NCBI RefSeq assembly: GCF_001425835.1
Contig: NZ_LMDP01000001.1
Location: 1,179,476-1,243,475, forward strand
Reading direction: 5' to 3'
DNA from: Afipia sp. Root123D2
GTDB taxonomy: Bacteria > Pseudomonadota > Alphaproteobacteria > Rhizobiales > Xanthobacteraceae
DNA: 64,000 nt
Below, one piece after another: positions 8,344 through 16,973 of this stretch. Numbering within the stretch: the first letter of the stretch is position 1; each line of letters opens with the position of its first letter. The notes beneath the pieces were generated by a model, which was not told the origin of the DNA, searched no databases, and worked only from the letters and a program-made list of their open reading frames with translations. The position numbers were made by a program, and so were the translations under genes.

Positions 8344-9531
8344 TCAGTGTTGCAGGGCGCCGCGCAGCCGCCGCGCCATCTGCATCAGTGCGGGATTCTG
8401 CTTCACCAGCCGCTTGGCGTGGGTCAGCGACGACATGCCGAACGCTGCCAGCTTGCCGCGCGCAGTCAATGGAATGAAGCTGTCGAAGATCGGCTCGTCG
8501 TCCTTGCAGAATTGCAGCTTGTAGTCGTCCGATCCGATGCCGAGATCGAACGAGTCGTAATTGTGCTGCGCATAGTGGTCGACGATGCTGCGGACCAGGA
8601 TGACGCCCGGGCTATGCCTGGCGTTTTCCGACATCGTGTAGGTGTTGAACATCATCGAGAAGCGCTTGTTGCCGGAGACACCGGCGAAGATCGCGATCAC
8701 TTCGGCGTCGCATTCCAGCGCGTGGATTTCAATGGCGCGGTGGCCGTCCGGCAGTTTCGCCAGACAGGACTCGCGGATGAATTTCTCGACGGCGGGGTCG
8801 GCGAAAATGTTGGGAAGCTTCTGCGCCGCCATGCGCTGCGGTTTGATAAGGAAAAACGCGTTGAGAAGGCGCTCGATCTCTTCATCGGTCTGCGCCAGCA
8901 GATAGCGGTAGCCGGACAACGCCTGCAGCTTGCGTTCCTTGGTGCGCATCCTGCGGCGGAAGCCGGTGCTGATCTTGGTTTCCGGCGAGGTGTGCGACAA
9001 CACCATCAGCGGGCAGGCGTTGGGGGAGGGCTGTCCCGGCAGCAGGGTCATCGGATTGGCGAGACCCATCCAGTTTCGCGGTTGCTGCGTGAACGCCAGC
9101 ACATCGGCGCCGTGATCGTGGATTGCGGATAGCACCGTATCGAGATCGGCCTTTGTCACAGAACTGGCGAAGTCGCGCTGCCACAGTCCCATGTTGAACG
9201 TCGTGTGCTTGCCGCCGAGGAAGCGAACGACATTGGCGCCGTTCTCGCGCCCCATCGCCAGCGGCAGCAGCAACAGCGGTTTGCCATCCGCGCTGGTGGC
9301 GACGACGATGAAGGGCTGCAAACCCTCGCTCACTCCGACATTGGCCTGCCACGCTTTCAGAAAGTCGAAGCGCTGATAGGGCGTCGAAAATTGATCGTCC
9401 GCCTCAAGCGCGCGCCATGCGGTTTCCGCGACGTCGACGTCATGCAGGATGTCGATCCGCGCGATGCGCAAGGATGTCGGGCCTGACGGTGTCGACGCGG
9501 ATTGGCTTTCGATTGCGGCAGCCATGGTCAT
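8344..9531 (-). CDS. GNAT-fold acyltransferase (CelD/BcsL, BioF2-like)
   Basis: A 395-residue protein of the Acetyltransf_6 (CelD/BcsL) group, two tandem GNAT-like halves related to FemAB-type enzymes. Typical features are an early ETAWRALEADDQFSTPYQRF segment, a middle FRRRMRTKERKLQAL basic patch, and a late region ending VRSIVDHYAQHNYDSFDLGIG that precedes a DDYKLQFC motif. Relatives often sit in cellulose or exopolysaccharide loci and are thought to acylate or otherwise modify the polymer or a precursor. It converges on the GumC-like gene with 8 bases between stops. The start was placed at the ATG after AAGGCCTTGCG; an in-frame alternative lies 25 codons upstream. Confidence 0.82.
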   Translation of the reverse strand: MTMAAAIESQSASTPSGPTSLRIARIDILHDVDVAETAWRALEADDQFSTPYQRFDFLKAWQANVGVSEGLQPFIVVATSADGKPLLLLPLAMGRENGANVVRFLGGKHTTFNMGLWQRDFASSVTKADLDTVLSAIHDHGADVLAFTQQPRNWMGLANPMTLLPGQPSPNACPLMVLSHTSPETKISTGFRRRMRTKERKLQALSGYRYLLAQTDEEIERLLNAFFLIKPQRMAAQKLPNIFADPAVEKFIRESCLAKLPDGHRAIEIHALECDAEVIAIFAGVSGNKRFSMMFNTYTMSENARHSPGVILVRSIVDHYAQHNYDSFDLGIGSDDYKLQFCKDDEPIFDSFIPLTARGKLAAFGMSSLTHAKRLVKQNPALMQMARRLRGALQH

Positions 9532-9692
9532 CGCAAGGCCTTGTTTGAATTTATGAAATATGGGCGGCGCGCCACGCGGGCGCATTCGCCTGACCTTTTC
9601 AAACAAACGTCAACAAAGGGTAATGACGATCGCAGAGCGGCGGGGCCTAAATCGGCTTTTAACACCAGGCGTGAAGGCCGCAGCGCCGGTTT

Positions 9693-9908
9693 TTACGCTG
9701 TGGGTTTATCCGGCCGCGACATCCACGCGATCAGCGGCATTGCCGGCAGCACCCAGCCCAGACCGGCCACCACGTAGAAGATTCCCTGCGCCAGCCGGGA
9801 GGACGCGAGCCACGGCGTCTGGGCGATTGCCATTCCGGCCAGTGACCAGACGACCACGAGGCACAGCAGGCCGACTGTTCCGATCAGTTTTCGGGTGCGG
9901 ATTTTCAT
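9693..9908 (-). CDS. DUF2842 small membrane protein
   Basis: A protein of 71 residues with two predicted transmembrane helices (about 9-29 and 39-60), starting MKIRTRKLIGTVGLL and containing GIFYVVAGLGWVLPAMPLIAWM. This matches DUF2842, a small inner-membrane family found in alphaproteobacteria. It is divergent from heme A synthase, a gene for heme modification of cytochrome oxidase. No function is established for the family. Confidence 0.85.
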   Translation of the reverse strand: MKIRTRKLIGTVGLLCLVVVWSLAGMAIAQTPWLASSRLAQGIFYVVAGLGWVLPAMPLIAWMSRPDKPTA

Positions 9909-10004
9909 GACGGAAACGTGCGGGTCCTGCGGTAAACCGCGCCTTGCGCGGAAAAGTGGCGGGACTATAAGGACCGCGCAAATTCATTCAAGCCATCGTT
10001 TTCC

Positions 10005-11096
10005 ATGATCCAAACTCCGGTTCCGAAATCCTCGCAGTTGCGCGCCGTACGCGTGTGGCTTGTTATCGTCGCCGCGATGATCGTCGGCACGCTGCTGGTC
10101 GGCGGAGCGACGCGCTTGACGGAATCCGGTCTGTCGATCGTGGAATGGAAGCCGGTCGCGGGGATGGTCCCTCCGCTCAGCGCGGAAGCATGGAACAAGG
10201 AATTCGAGGCCTACAAGACCATTCCGCAGTATCGCGAAATGAATCTCGGCATGAGCCTCAACGAGTTCAAGACGATTTTCTGGTGGGAGTGGAGTCACCG
10301 GCTGCTGGCGCGGAGCATCGGCGCGGTTTTCCTGCTGCCGTTTCTCTGGTTTCTGTGGCGGGGGTATATGCCGTCCGACCTCAAGCGGCGATTGTGGGTG
10401 ATCTTCGTGCTCGGCGGGGTACAGGGCGCGGTTGGCTGGTGGATGGTGAAATCGGGCCTGTCAGGCCGGGTATCGGTATCACAGTATCGGCTCGCGATTC
10501 ACTTCATGCTGGCGCTGTTTATTTTCGCGGCCATTGTCTGGACGCTGCGCCGCCTGAAGTCGCAACCGGTGCCCTCTGAATCCGCGCGCCTGAAATGGAC
10601 CGGCCGGATTTTGCTCGGGCTGGTGTTCATCCAGCTCTATTTCGGGGCGTTGGTCGCCGGCCTGCGCGCTGGCCACGTCTTCAACACATGGCCGGACATC
10701 GACGGCGGATTCATCCCGACCGCGGCACGGCTGTTCTTCGAGCAGCCGTGGTGGCGGAATTTCTTCGACAATACGCTGACGGTGCAGTTCACCCATCGCA
10801 TGATCGCTTATGGTTTGTTTGCGCTGGCGATTGCGCATGCCGTCGACGCCATCCGCGCGCGCGCCGGGACCGCCACGATCAACGGCGCCTTGTGGCTCGC
10901 CGCGGCGGTGACGGTGCAGGCCGTGCTTGGCATCGTCACCTTGCTGCATCAGGTGCCGATCTCGCTGGGGCTGGCGCACCAGGCGGTCGCGATCGTGGTG
11001 CTGACGCTGGCGCTGTTTCAGGCGGAGCGGCTTGGCGCAAATCGCCGCGAAGCGCGCAAGGGAAGGCTCGACATGGCGCTCGGCCAGACTGGCTGA
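10005..11096 (+). CDS. ctaA: Heme A synthase
   Basis: A 363-residue inner-membrane heme O monooxygenase (CtaA/COX15) that converts the C8 methyl of heme O to a formyl group, making heme A for aa3-type cytochrome oxidase. Eight helices in two similar four-helix halves are visible. Likely heme-ligand histidines lie in [10 protein letters not shown] and [10 protein letters not shown] in the first half and in [10 protein letters not shown] and [14 protein letters not shown] in the second. Typical motifs [16 protein letters not shown] and [13 protein letters not shown] are present. Length is normal for the alphaproteobacterial type. No cox structural genes lie nearby. Confidence 0.96.
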   Translation: MIQTPVPKSSQLRAVRVWLVIVAAMIVGTLLVGGATRLTESGLSIVEWKPVAGMVPPLSAEAWNKEFEAYKTIPQYREMNLGMSLNEFKTIFWWEWSHRLLARSIGAVFLLPFLWFLWRGYMPSDLKRRLWVIFVLGGVQGAVGWWMVKSGLSGRVSVSQYRLAIHFMLALFIFAAIVWTLRRLKSQPVPSESARLKWTGRILLGLVFIQLYFGALVAGLRAGHVFNTWPDIDGGFIPTAARLFFEQPWWRNFFDNTLTVQFTHRMIAYGLFALAIAHAVDAIRARAGTATINGALWLAAAVTVQAVLGIVTLLHQVPISLGLAHQAVAIVVLTLALFQAERLGANRREARKGRLDMALGQTG

Positions 11097-11265
11097 ATCG
11101 AGCAATTCTAAACTGCGGTAAAATCTCAGAAACCCTTGATTCACGGCCATTATCTGCGTTTTCCAGCAGTCTCACATTTTAGTGCGTGCAAGTCCTGTTT
11201 ACATGGCCGGTACGGGCGGTAGAACGATCCGAAATTGTCCAATCGATGGGCTTGCCGGGTTTCTC

Positions 11266-12084
11266 ATGTCCAATGCGTTTGTTCAGGCCGCTGTCATCCT
11301 GCTTCGGGAAGGTCTCGAAGCGATGCTGGTGATCGCCGCGCTGGCAGCCTATCTGCGCAAGGTCGGCGGCGGTCATCGGGTTGAGGCACTATATGCCGGT
11401 GCATTGGCGGCGGTGGCTGCGAGCCTGATCGCCGCATGGCTGTTCGCGGTCCTGAATTCAGGTCAGCACAGCGATCTTCTCGAAGGTATCGTTATTCTCG
11501 TGGCCGCTGCTTTGATGCTCTATGTCAGCGGCTGGCTGATGGTGAAGCAGGATCCGCGCGGCTGGCAGGACTATCTGGCCACCAAGGCCAACAGCGCGCT
11601 GGCGCAGGACACCGCTTGGGCGGTTGGCGTCCTCGCTTTCCTCGCCGTATTCCGCGAAGGCGCCGAGACGGTGCTGTTCGTCACCGCGCTTGCTGGTACC
11701 GAAGGCGGCTGGAGCGCCGGGTTGTTTGCGGGCCTCGCAGCAGCGACTGTTGGTCTCGTCGTCCTGTTCTACTTCATCAATCTGGTCGCCCAGCGAATTC
11801 CGCTGCGCCCGCTGTTCGTTGTCACCTCGGCATTCCTGTTCGTGATGGGCATCAAGTTCATCGGCGAGGCGATCACCGAATTCCAGGAACAGACTCTCGT
11901 TCCGTTCACCGAGCTCAAGAACTTCGGCTGGCTGGAGTCGATCGGGTTCAATCCGACGCTGGAAGCGGTTTCGGTGCAGTTGCTGGTGATTCTGTTTGCG
12001 CTTGCGACGTTCTCGATCATCCAGCGCAACGCACGGCTGGTTCGCCGCGACAAGGCCGAGGCGGAGTTGCACGCCGCCGAATAG
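11266..12084 (+). CDS. FTR1 family iron permease
   Basis: A protein of 272 residues with seven hydrophobic helices and the two signature motifs of the FTR1/EfeU family: LLREGLEAMLVI in helix 1 and VFREGAETVLFV in helix 4. The glutamates of these REGxE motifs bind iron during transport across the cytoplasmic membrane. The start at MSNAFVQAA fits the family N-terminus; the frame is open 28 codons further upstream. No EfeO, EfeB or P19-like partner is adjacent, so the ferroxidase or periplasmic component must be elsewhere. A strong bidirectional terminator follows. Confidence 0.92.
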   Translation: MSNAFVQAAVILLREGLEAMLVIAALAAYLRKVGGGHRVEALYAGALAAVAASLIAAWLFAVLNSGQHSDLLEGIVILVAAALMLYVSGWLMVKQDPRGWQDYLATKANSALAQDTAWAVGVLAFLAVFREGAETVLFVTALAGTEGGWSAGLFAGLAAATVGLVVLFYFINLVAQRIPLRPLFVVTSAFLFVMGIKFIGEAITEFQEQTLVPFTELKNFGWLESIGFNPTLEAVSVQLLVILFALATFSIIQRNARLVRRDKAEAELHAAE

Positions 12085-12120
12085 GAATTTCAGAAAGTCA
12101 TACTTGCTCTCTCCAGATCA

Positions 12121-12155
12121 AAACGCGGCGCCATGCCCGGCGCCGCGTTTTTTAT
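12121..12155. terminator. Bidirectional intrinsic terminator
   Basis: A perfect 13-bp stem (AAAACGCGGCGCC / GGCGCCGCGTTTT) with a six-base ATGCCC loop runs into a T-tract on the plus strand and, because the stem starts with As, a U-tract on the minus strand. It sits between the convergent FTR1 and sulfhydrylase genes and can serve both. Confidence 0.9.
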
Positions 12156-12172
12156 TGGAGAAGTTTATCGCC

Positions 12173-13453
12173 TCAGGCGCCGAGCGCCTGCTCGAGGTCG
12201 GCGATAATGTCTTCCTTGTCCTCGATGCCGATCGACAGCCGCACCACATCGACGCCCGCGCCGGCCTGAGCCTTCTGCGCGTCGCTGAGCTGGCTGTGGG
12301 TGGTCGAGGCCGGATGGATGATCAGCGAACGGGTGTCGCCGATATTGGCCAGATGCGAGAACAGTTTGACGTTCGATACCAGGCTGATGCCGGCGTCGTA
12401 ACCGCCCTTGAGACCGAAGGTGAACACCGCGCCGGCGCCCTTCGGCGTGTATTTGCGCGCGAGCTGATGATAGCGGTCGCCGGGCAGACCCGCATAATTG
12501 ACCCATGACACCGCCGGATGCGCAGAAAGCCATTCGGCGACGGCCTTGGTGTTGTCGCAGTGCCTCTGCATTCGCAGGCCGAGCGTCTCGATGCCGGTTA
12601 GGATCATGAAGGCGTTGAACGGCGACAATGCCGGGCCGAGATCGCGCAGGCCGAGCACGCGTGCCGCGATGGCGAACGCGAAGTTGCCGAACGTCTCATG
12701 CAGCTTGATGCCGTGATACTCCGGACGCGGCTCGCTCAGCATCGGGTAACGGCCGTCGCGCGACCAGTCGAACGTGCCGGCATCGACGATGATGCCGCCG
12801 ATCGAGTTGCCGTGGCCGCCAAGGAACTTGGTCAGCGAGTGGAGGACGATATCGGCGCCATGATCGATCGGCCGCATCAGGTAGGGCGATGCCAGCGTGT
12901 TGTCGACGATCAGCGGCACGCCGGCCTTGCGGGCGATGGTGGCGATGGCCTCGATGTCGGTGATCGAGCCGCCGGGGTTGGCGATCGACTCGACGAAGAT
13001 CGCCTTGGTCTTCGGCGTCAGCGCGCGCTCGAAAGTGGCGGGATCATCATTGTCGGCCCACACCACGTTCCAGCCGAAGCTCTTGTAGGCGTGGTTGAAC
13101 TGGTTGATCGAACCGCCATAAAGCTTGCGGCCGGCGATGAATTCGTCTCCGGGCTGCAGCAGGGTTTGGAACGCCACAACCTGCGCGGCGTGGCCGGATG
13201 CCACCGCCAGCGCGGCGGTGCCGCCTTCGAGCGCCGCGACGCGTTCCTCAAGGACAGCGTTGGTTGGATTTCCGATGCGGGTGTAGATGTTGCCGAAGGT
13301 CTGCAGCCCGAACAACGATGCGGCGTGATCGGCATCGTTAAACACGAATGACGAGGTCTGATAGATCGGAGTTATTCGTGCGCCGGTCGTCGGATCGGGT
13401 TGTGCGCCCGCGTGAATGGCGAGCGTCGAAAAACCTGGCAAGCGTTCTGTCAT
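12173..13453 (-). CDS. metY: O-acetylhomoserine aminocarboxypropyltransferase/cysteine synthase
   Basis: A 426-residue pyridoxal-phosphate enzyme of the Cys/Met metabolism family that makes homocysteine from O-acetylhomoserine and sulfide. The PLP lysine lies in SLTKFLGGHG and the conserved phosphate-binding and substrate regions read YTRIGNPTNAVLEERVAALEGG and VDNTLASPYLMRP in separate stretches. The start MTERLPGFSTLAIHAG matches the family; an open extension of 11 codons upstream was not used. It is a single-gene unit here. I looked for a SAM-II riboswitch in the 135-base upstream gap and saw no convincing match. O-succinylhomoserine sulfhydrylase (MetZ) is the main alternative, but length and sequence favour MetY. 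Confidence 0.93.
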   Translation of the reverse strand: MTERLPGFSTLAIHAGAQPDPTTGARITPIYQTSSFVFNDADHAASLFGLQTFGNIYTRIGNPTNAVLEERVAALEGGTAALAVASGHAAQVVAFQTLLQPGDEFIAGRKLYGGSINQFNHAYKSFGWNVVWADNDDPATFERALTPKTKAIFVESIANPGGSITDIEAIATIARKAGVPLIVDNTLASPYLMRPIDHGADIVLHSLTKFLGGHGNSIGGIIVDAGTFDWSRDGRYPMLSEPRPEYHGIKLHETFGNFAFAIAARVLGLRDLGPALSPFNAFMILTGIETLGLRMQRHCDNTKAVAEWLSAHPAVSWVNYAGLPGDRYHQLARKYTPKGAGAVFTFGLKGGYDAGISLVSNVKLFSHLANIGDTRSLIIHPASTTHSQLSDAQKAQAGAGVDVVRLSIGIEDKEDIIADLEQALGA

Positions 13454-13588
13454 TAGAAAATCCCTTCGGGTGGCGGGAAACGGCATGAGAACAATATGCT
13501 GCGGGTGCGCAGGGTTTCAGTCAAGCTGAACGCGCAAACAAGCCCGAATTGATAATAAGGTTGCCGCTTTTCGTCGCGGCGGAGGCGA

Positions 13589-14194
13589 TCATTCTTTCAC
13601 GGGTGGAACAGCGGCAACTTCGTTTTTGTCGCGCGCGGCGCGATCGGCGGCCGCCGTCGTGCCGCCGCTGACGCTGGCACGATGGAGAGAGAGTCGCATG
13701 CCGCTGGTGGGGACGGGTGCTCGCTTCGAACTGAGCGTGCGCGAATTCACGCCCATCCATTGAATTTCGGAGGTGAGGCGGCCGTATTCGATTTTCGGGC
13801 AGCGGTTCATCACCACCTTCACTCCGGCCGCTTCGGCCTTGGCGGCAGCCTCGTCGTTACGAACGCCGAGTTGCATCCAGATCACCTTCGGCAGCACTTT
13901 CAGCGACAGCGCCTCGTCGACAATCGCCATGGCGCGATCCGAGGCGCGGAAGATATCGATCATGTCGATCGGCCGATCGACATCGCGCAGCGAGCCGACG
14001 AACGGCTTGCCGACCAGCCTCTTGCCGACCTGTCCCGGATTGATCGGGATCATGTCGTAGTCGCGCTCGGCGAGATACTTGAAAGCGAAGTAGCTCGGCC
14101 GCACGTTGACCGGCGACGCGCCGACCATGGCGATGGTTTTGACGCTGGTGAGGATCTGGCGAATGTAGCTGTCGGGATAGGAGTCGTGGTTCAT
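13589..14194 (-). CDS. CoA-binding domain protein (YccU family)
   Basis: A 201-residue protein. Residues 1-150 form a CoA-binding Rossmann-like domain related to the N-terminal part of succinyl-CoA ligase alpha: TIAMVGASPVNVRPSYFA, then YDMIPINPGQVGK, then MIDIFRASDR and IWMQLGV. The last 50 residues are a Ser/Ala/Arg-rich tail that usual 140-150-residue members lack. The family is widespread and has no firmly established reaction. It is preceded on the same strand by an enoyl-CoA hydratase (21-base gap), so both may act in acyl-CoA metabolism. Confidence 0.85.
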   Translation of the reverse strand: MNHDSYPDSYIRQILTSVKTIAMVGASPVNVRPSYFAFKYLAERDYDMIPINPGQVGKRLVGKPFVGSLRDVDRPIDMIDIFRASDRAMAIVDEALSLKVLPKVIWMQLGVRNDEAAAKAEAAGVKVVMNRCPKIEYGRLTSEIQWMGVNSRTLSSKRAPVPTSGMRLSLHRASVSGGTTAAADRAARDKNEVAAVPPVKE

Positions 14195-14214
14195 TCAGGC
14201 AATCGTCCGGCGGC

Positions 14215-15048
14215 TTACCGGTCCTCCCATTTCGGATCGCGCTTTTCGATGAAAGCGCCGATCCCTTCCTCGGCGTCACGTGCCATCATGTTCATGGCCA
14301 TCACCTGCGCGGCGTAGTGATAGGCCTCGGACAGCGGCATTTCTGCTTGCCGATAGAATGCTTCCTTGCCGATACGCAGCGTGTACGCCGACTTGAGCGC
14401 GATCTTGCGGGCGAGCGCAATCGCCGCGTCGCGCTCGGTACCGGCCGGCACCACGCTGTTGACGAGACCCAGTTCGGCGGCGCGTTGCGCGCTGATGGGC
14501 TCTCCGGTCAGCAGCATGTGCATCGCGTGCTTGCGTGAGACGTTGCGCGACAGCGCCACCATCGGCGTCGAGCAAAACAGCCCGATATCGATGCCCGGTG
14601 TCGCGAATTTCGCATTCTCCGATGCAACGGCGAGATCGCAGGTCGCAACCAGCTGGCAGCCGGCCGCAGTGGCAACGCCCTGTACAGCAGCGACCACCGG
14701 CTTCGGCAGCCGCACGATCGCCTGCATCATCGCGCTGCAAGAATTCATGATCTGGGAGAAATACGCGAAGCCGGCGTCGGCATCGGCGCGCCGCGCGGTC
14801 AGTTCCTTGAGATCATGGCCTGAGGAGAACGCCGGCCCCTTGGCGGCGATCACCACGGCGCGCACGCTGGTGTCGTCGCGGATCGAATCCAGAGCCGTGT
14901 GGAGCGCGGCGAGCATGGTCTCCGACAGCGCGTTGCGCGAGGCCGGTGAATCGAGCGTCAGCACCGCGATGCCATCGATGGTTTCGCGCGAAAGCGGCGA
15001 GGGCGATGTCTTGGCCGATGGAGGCCGGGTGGCAGATGTGGTCGTCAT
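14215..15048 (-). CDS. Enoyl-CoA hydratase/isomerase family protein
   Basis: A 277-residue crotonase-fold protein. The oxyanion-hole regions are visible as SRNALSETML with AFSSGHDLKEL (about 60-70), and the second as GVATAAGCQLVATCDLAV (about 115-130). Catalytic residue identities cannot be fixed without alignment, but the overall pattern resembles ECHDC3-type hydratases. It would act on enoyl-CoA thioesters in fatty-acid or amino-acid breakdown. It is upstream of the CoA-binding protein gene. The start six codons inside the longest frame was chosen because the upstream codons overlap an intergenic repeat; this is uncertain. Confidence 0.9.
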   Translation of the reverse strand: MTTTSATRPPSAKTSPSPLSRETIDGIAVLTLDSPASRNALSETMLAALHTALDSIRDDTSVRAVVIAAKGPAFSSGHDLKELTARRADADAGFAYFSQIMNSCSAMMQAIVRLPKPVVAAVQGVATAAGCQLVATCDLAVASENAKFATPGIDIGLFCSTPMVALSRNVSRKHAMHMLLTGEPISAQRAAELGLVNSVVPAGTERDAAIALARKIALKSAYTLRIGKEAFYRQAEMPLSEAYHYAAQVMAMNMMARDAEEGIGAFIEKRDPKWEDR

Positions 15049-15062
15049 GAAAGTGTCCGTGG

Positions 15063-15138
15063 GCATGATCGTGCGTCATTTGCAAGGCATGGACCGCAAA
15101 ACGCAAAACCGGATTCCACTTTTGCTGATCGCGCCCTG
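15063..15138. repeat. Degenerate palindromic intergenic repeat
   Basis: The divergent gap between the hydratase and thioesterase genes contains GCATGATC, then ACGCAAAACCGGATTCCACT followed by TTTGCTGATCGCGCCC. This is the remembered signature of a short interspersed repeat common in Bradyrhizobium-group genomes (an AAACCGGNNTCCACTTTT core). A better-preserved relative lies between nuoK and nuoL in this window. Family membership is from memory of the pattern, not from a search. Confidence 0.5.
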
Positions 15139-15183
15139 TGATACAAGGCCGTCATATATGACGTGGTGCAGGACAAACCATCA

Positions 15184-15615
15184 ATGGCCAATGCGAAAAT
15201 GACCGTCGCCGAACTGGAGGCATTCCTGCACAAGGAATTTCCCCAGGCCTTCGGAAGCGGCGAGGTTCAGATCGAAAGCGCCGATGGTGCGATGTGCCTA
15301 CTGCGCCAGCCTTACAGCGAGCGGATGTTGCGCCCGGGCGGCACGGTATCCGGGCCGACGCTGATGGCCCTGGCGGATCTCGCGATGTATGTCGTGCTGC
15401 TGTCGGCGATCGGGCCGGTCGGGCTGGCCGTGACCACCAACCTCAACATCAATTTTCTTCGCAAGGGCCAGCCGGGGCAGGATGTCGTCGCCGCCGCCAA
15501 GCTGATGAAACTCGGCAAGCGCCTCGCGGTCGGGGAAGTGATCTTGTTATCAGGCACTTCGCCGGATCCGATCGCGCATGTCACCGCTACGTACTCTATT
15601 CCAGATGCTCAATGA
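15184..15615 (+). CDS. PaaI-family hotdog thioesterase
   Basis: A 143-residue single-domain hotdog protein. The central helix and active-site region read GGTVSGPTLMALADLAMY, and the following strand LAVTTNLNINFLRKG is typical of PaaI/YbgC-like acyl-CoA thioesterases. It would hydrolyse an acyl-CoA or aryl-CoA in the cytoplasm. The start is the ATG of MANAKMTVAEL, preceded by GGACAAACC. It is divergent from the enoyl-CoA hydratase gene. The substrate cannot be predicted. Confidence 0.88.
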   Translation: MANAKMTVAELEAFLHKEFPQAFGSGEVQIESADGAMCLLRQPYSERMLRPGGTVSGPTLMALADLAMYVVLLSAIGPVGLAVTTNLNINFLRKGQPGQDVVAAAKLMKLGKRLAVGEVILLSGTSPDPIAHVTATYSIPDAQ

Positions 15616-15684
15616 TTTTAGCGGTATTATAAAACCATATTTCTAACTAGTTGTTTTCTATAGATTATTTTGCACAAATGATCG

Positions 15685-15712
15685 TTGACGCGCGCGAGGG
15701 GTTTATCTAGAA
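15685..15712 (+). promoter_or_regulatory. Candidate housekeeping promoter for rplM-rpsI
   Basis: TTGACG, a 16-base spacer and CTAGAA stand about 55 bases before the rplM start codon. The pair resembles the TTGAC/CTANAN pattern of strong alphaproteobacterial housekeeping promoters of stable-RNA and ribosomal genes. This is an inference from spacing and position. Confidence 0.5.
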
Positions 15713-15766
15713 CCTCGCCCAGCCCGGCAGTTGCGCCGGACATCACCTTTTCACGGATAACCTCAC

Positions 15767-16231
15767 ATGAAGACGTTTTCGGCAAAGCCGGCCGAGGTCG
15801 AGAAGAAGTGGGTGCTGATCGACGCCAAGGGTCTGGTCGTCGGCCGTCTCGCCACTCTTGTCGCCATGCGTTTGCGCGGCAAGCACCTTCCGACCTACAC
15901 GCCTCACGTCGATTGTGGTGACAACGTCATCATCATCAACGCTGCTCATGTCGTCCTCACCGGGCGCAAGCGCGACAACAAAGTTTATTACAACCACACC
16001 GGCTTCATCGGCGGCATCAAGGAACGCACGGCGAAGTCGATCCTCGAAGGGCGCTTCCCGGAGCGCGTTCTCGAAAAGGCCATCGAGCGCATGATCCCGC
16101 GCGGTCCGCTCGGCCGTGTGCAGCTGGGCAACCTGCGCGTCTATGCTGGTGCCGAGCATCCGCATGAAGCACAGCAGCCGGTAGTCGTGGATATCGCATC
16201 GATGAATCGCAAGAACATGAGGGCCGCATAA
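15767..16231 (+). CDS. rplM: 50S ribosomal protein L13
   Basis: A 154-residue large-subunit protein. Typical L13 landmarks are the start [19 protein letters not shown], then [34 protein letters not shown], and the late [20 protein letters not shown] segment with HPHEAQQP. Its TAA stop shares one base with the ATG of rpsI (TAATG), so translation of the two is coupled, as is common for this gene pair. L13 is an early assembly protein of the 50S subunit. Confidence 0.98.
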   Translation: MKTFSAKPAEVEKKWVLIDAKGLVVGRLATLVAMRLRGKHLPTYTPHVDCGDNVIIINAAHVVLTGRKRDNKVYYNHTGFIGGIKERTAKSILEGRFPERVLEKAIERMIPRGPLGRVQLGNLRVYAGAEHPHEAQQPVVVDIASMNRKNMRAA

Positions 16232-16707
16232 TGTCCGATACCATGCAGTCCCTCGACCAGTTGTCGGCGCTCAAGACCGCCGCACCGGAAGCGCCGCAGT
16301 ACACCAAGAAAGTGGACAAGTTCGGCCGTGCTTACGCCACCGGCAAGCGCAAGGACGCGGTCGCCCGCGTCTGGATCAAGCCGGGCACCGGCAAGGTCAC
16401 CGTCAACACCCGCGAGGTCGAAGTCTATTTCGCCCGTCCGGTGCTGCGCATGATGATTCAGCAGCCGATCGTCGCCGCTGCCCGTCAGGGCCAGTACGAC
16501 GTGATCTGCACCGTCGCAGGCGGCGGTCTGTCGGGTCAGGCGGGCGCTGTTCGTCACGGCATCTCGAAGGCCTTGACCAACTTCGAACCGGAACTGCGGG
16601 GGGTCCTCAAGAAGGGCGGCTTCCTCACGCGCGACTCGCGCGTCGTCGAGCGCAAGAAGTACGGCAAGGCGAAGGCCCGCCGCTCCTTCCAGTTCTCGAA
16701 GCGCTAA
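16231..16707 (+). CDS. rpsI: 30S ribosomal protein S9
   Basis: A 158-residue small-subunit protein with a roughly 35-residue N-terminal extension as seen in alphaproteobacteria. The S9 core begins at [20 protein letters not shown] and includes [19 protein letters not shown]. The tail [16 protein letters not shown] reaches the P-site tRNA in known structures. It starts in the stop codon of rplM. A strong terminator lies about 75 bases after the stop. Confidence 0.98.
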   Translation: MSDTMQSLDQLSALKTAAPEAPQYTKKVDKFGRAYATGKRKDAVARVWIKPGTGKVTVNTREVEVYFARPVLRMMIQQPIVAAARQGQYDVICTVAGGGLSGQAGAVRHGISKALTNFEPELRGVLKKGGFLTRDSRVVERKKYGKAKARRSFQFSKR

Positions 16708-16782
16708 GGCGCGCTTCGCCGCCAGTTCTCGAAACGTTAATCGGTTCGATCCAATCCTCCGCAATTGCGGACAAGTCAGTCG

Positions 16783-16809
16783 AAAGGGCGCCTTCGGGCG
16801 CCCTTTTTT
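16783..16809 (+). terminator. Intrinsic terminator of rplM-rpsI
   Basis: A perfect 10-bp stem (AAAGGGCGCC / GGCGCCCTTT) closes on a stable TTCG tetraloop and is followed by a run of six Ts in total. It stands downstream of rpsI with no other plus-strand gene before it. Confidence 0.92.
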
Positions 16810-16973
16810 CGTTATTCTCGATTGCTGGCGAATTGCAGATACTTTTGACGAAAATTATGTGACCGCCGCAAACACACTTCCAAGACCTCACTGCTAGCGT
16901 CAGGTTGGCTGAGGGGGCTATTCCGGCTCCGTCCGAGTTAAGCAGAAGCTTTACGATGCCTGCCGGCGCGACG

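Noticed and set aside
11097-11265. Irr/RirA iron box upstream of the FTR1 gene
   Set aside because: Only a single TTCTAAA half-site is visible near 11104; the matching left half is absent.
13454-13588. SAM-II riboswitch upstream of metY
   Set aside because: Related alphaproteobacteria often have one before met genes, but I could not identify the conserved SAM-II core or pseudoknot in this gap.
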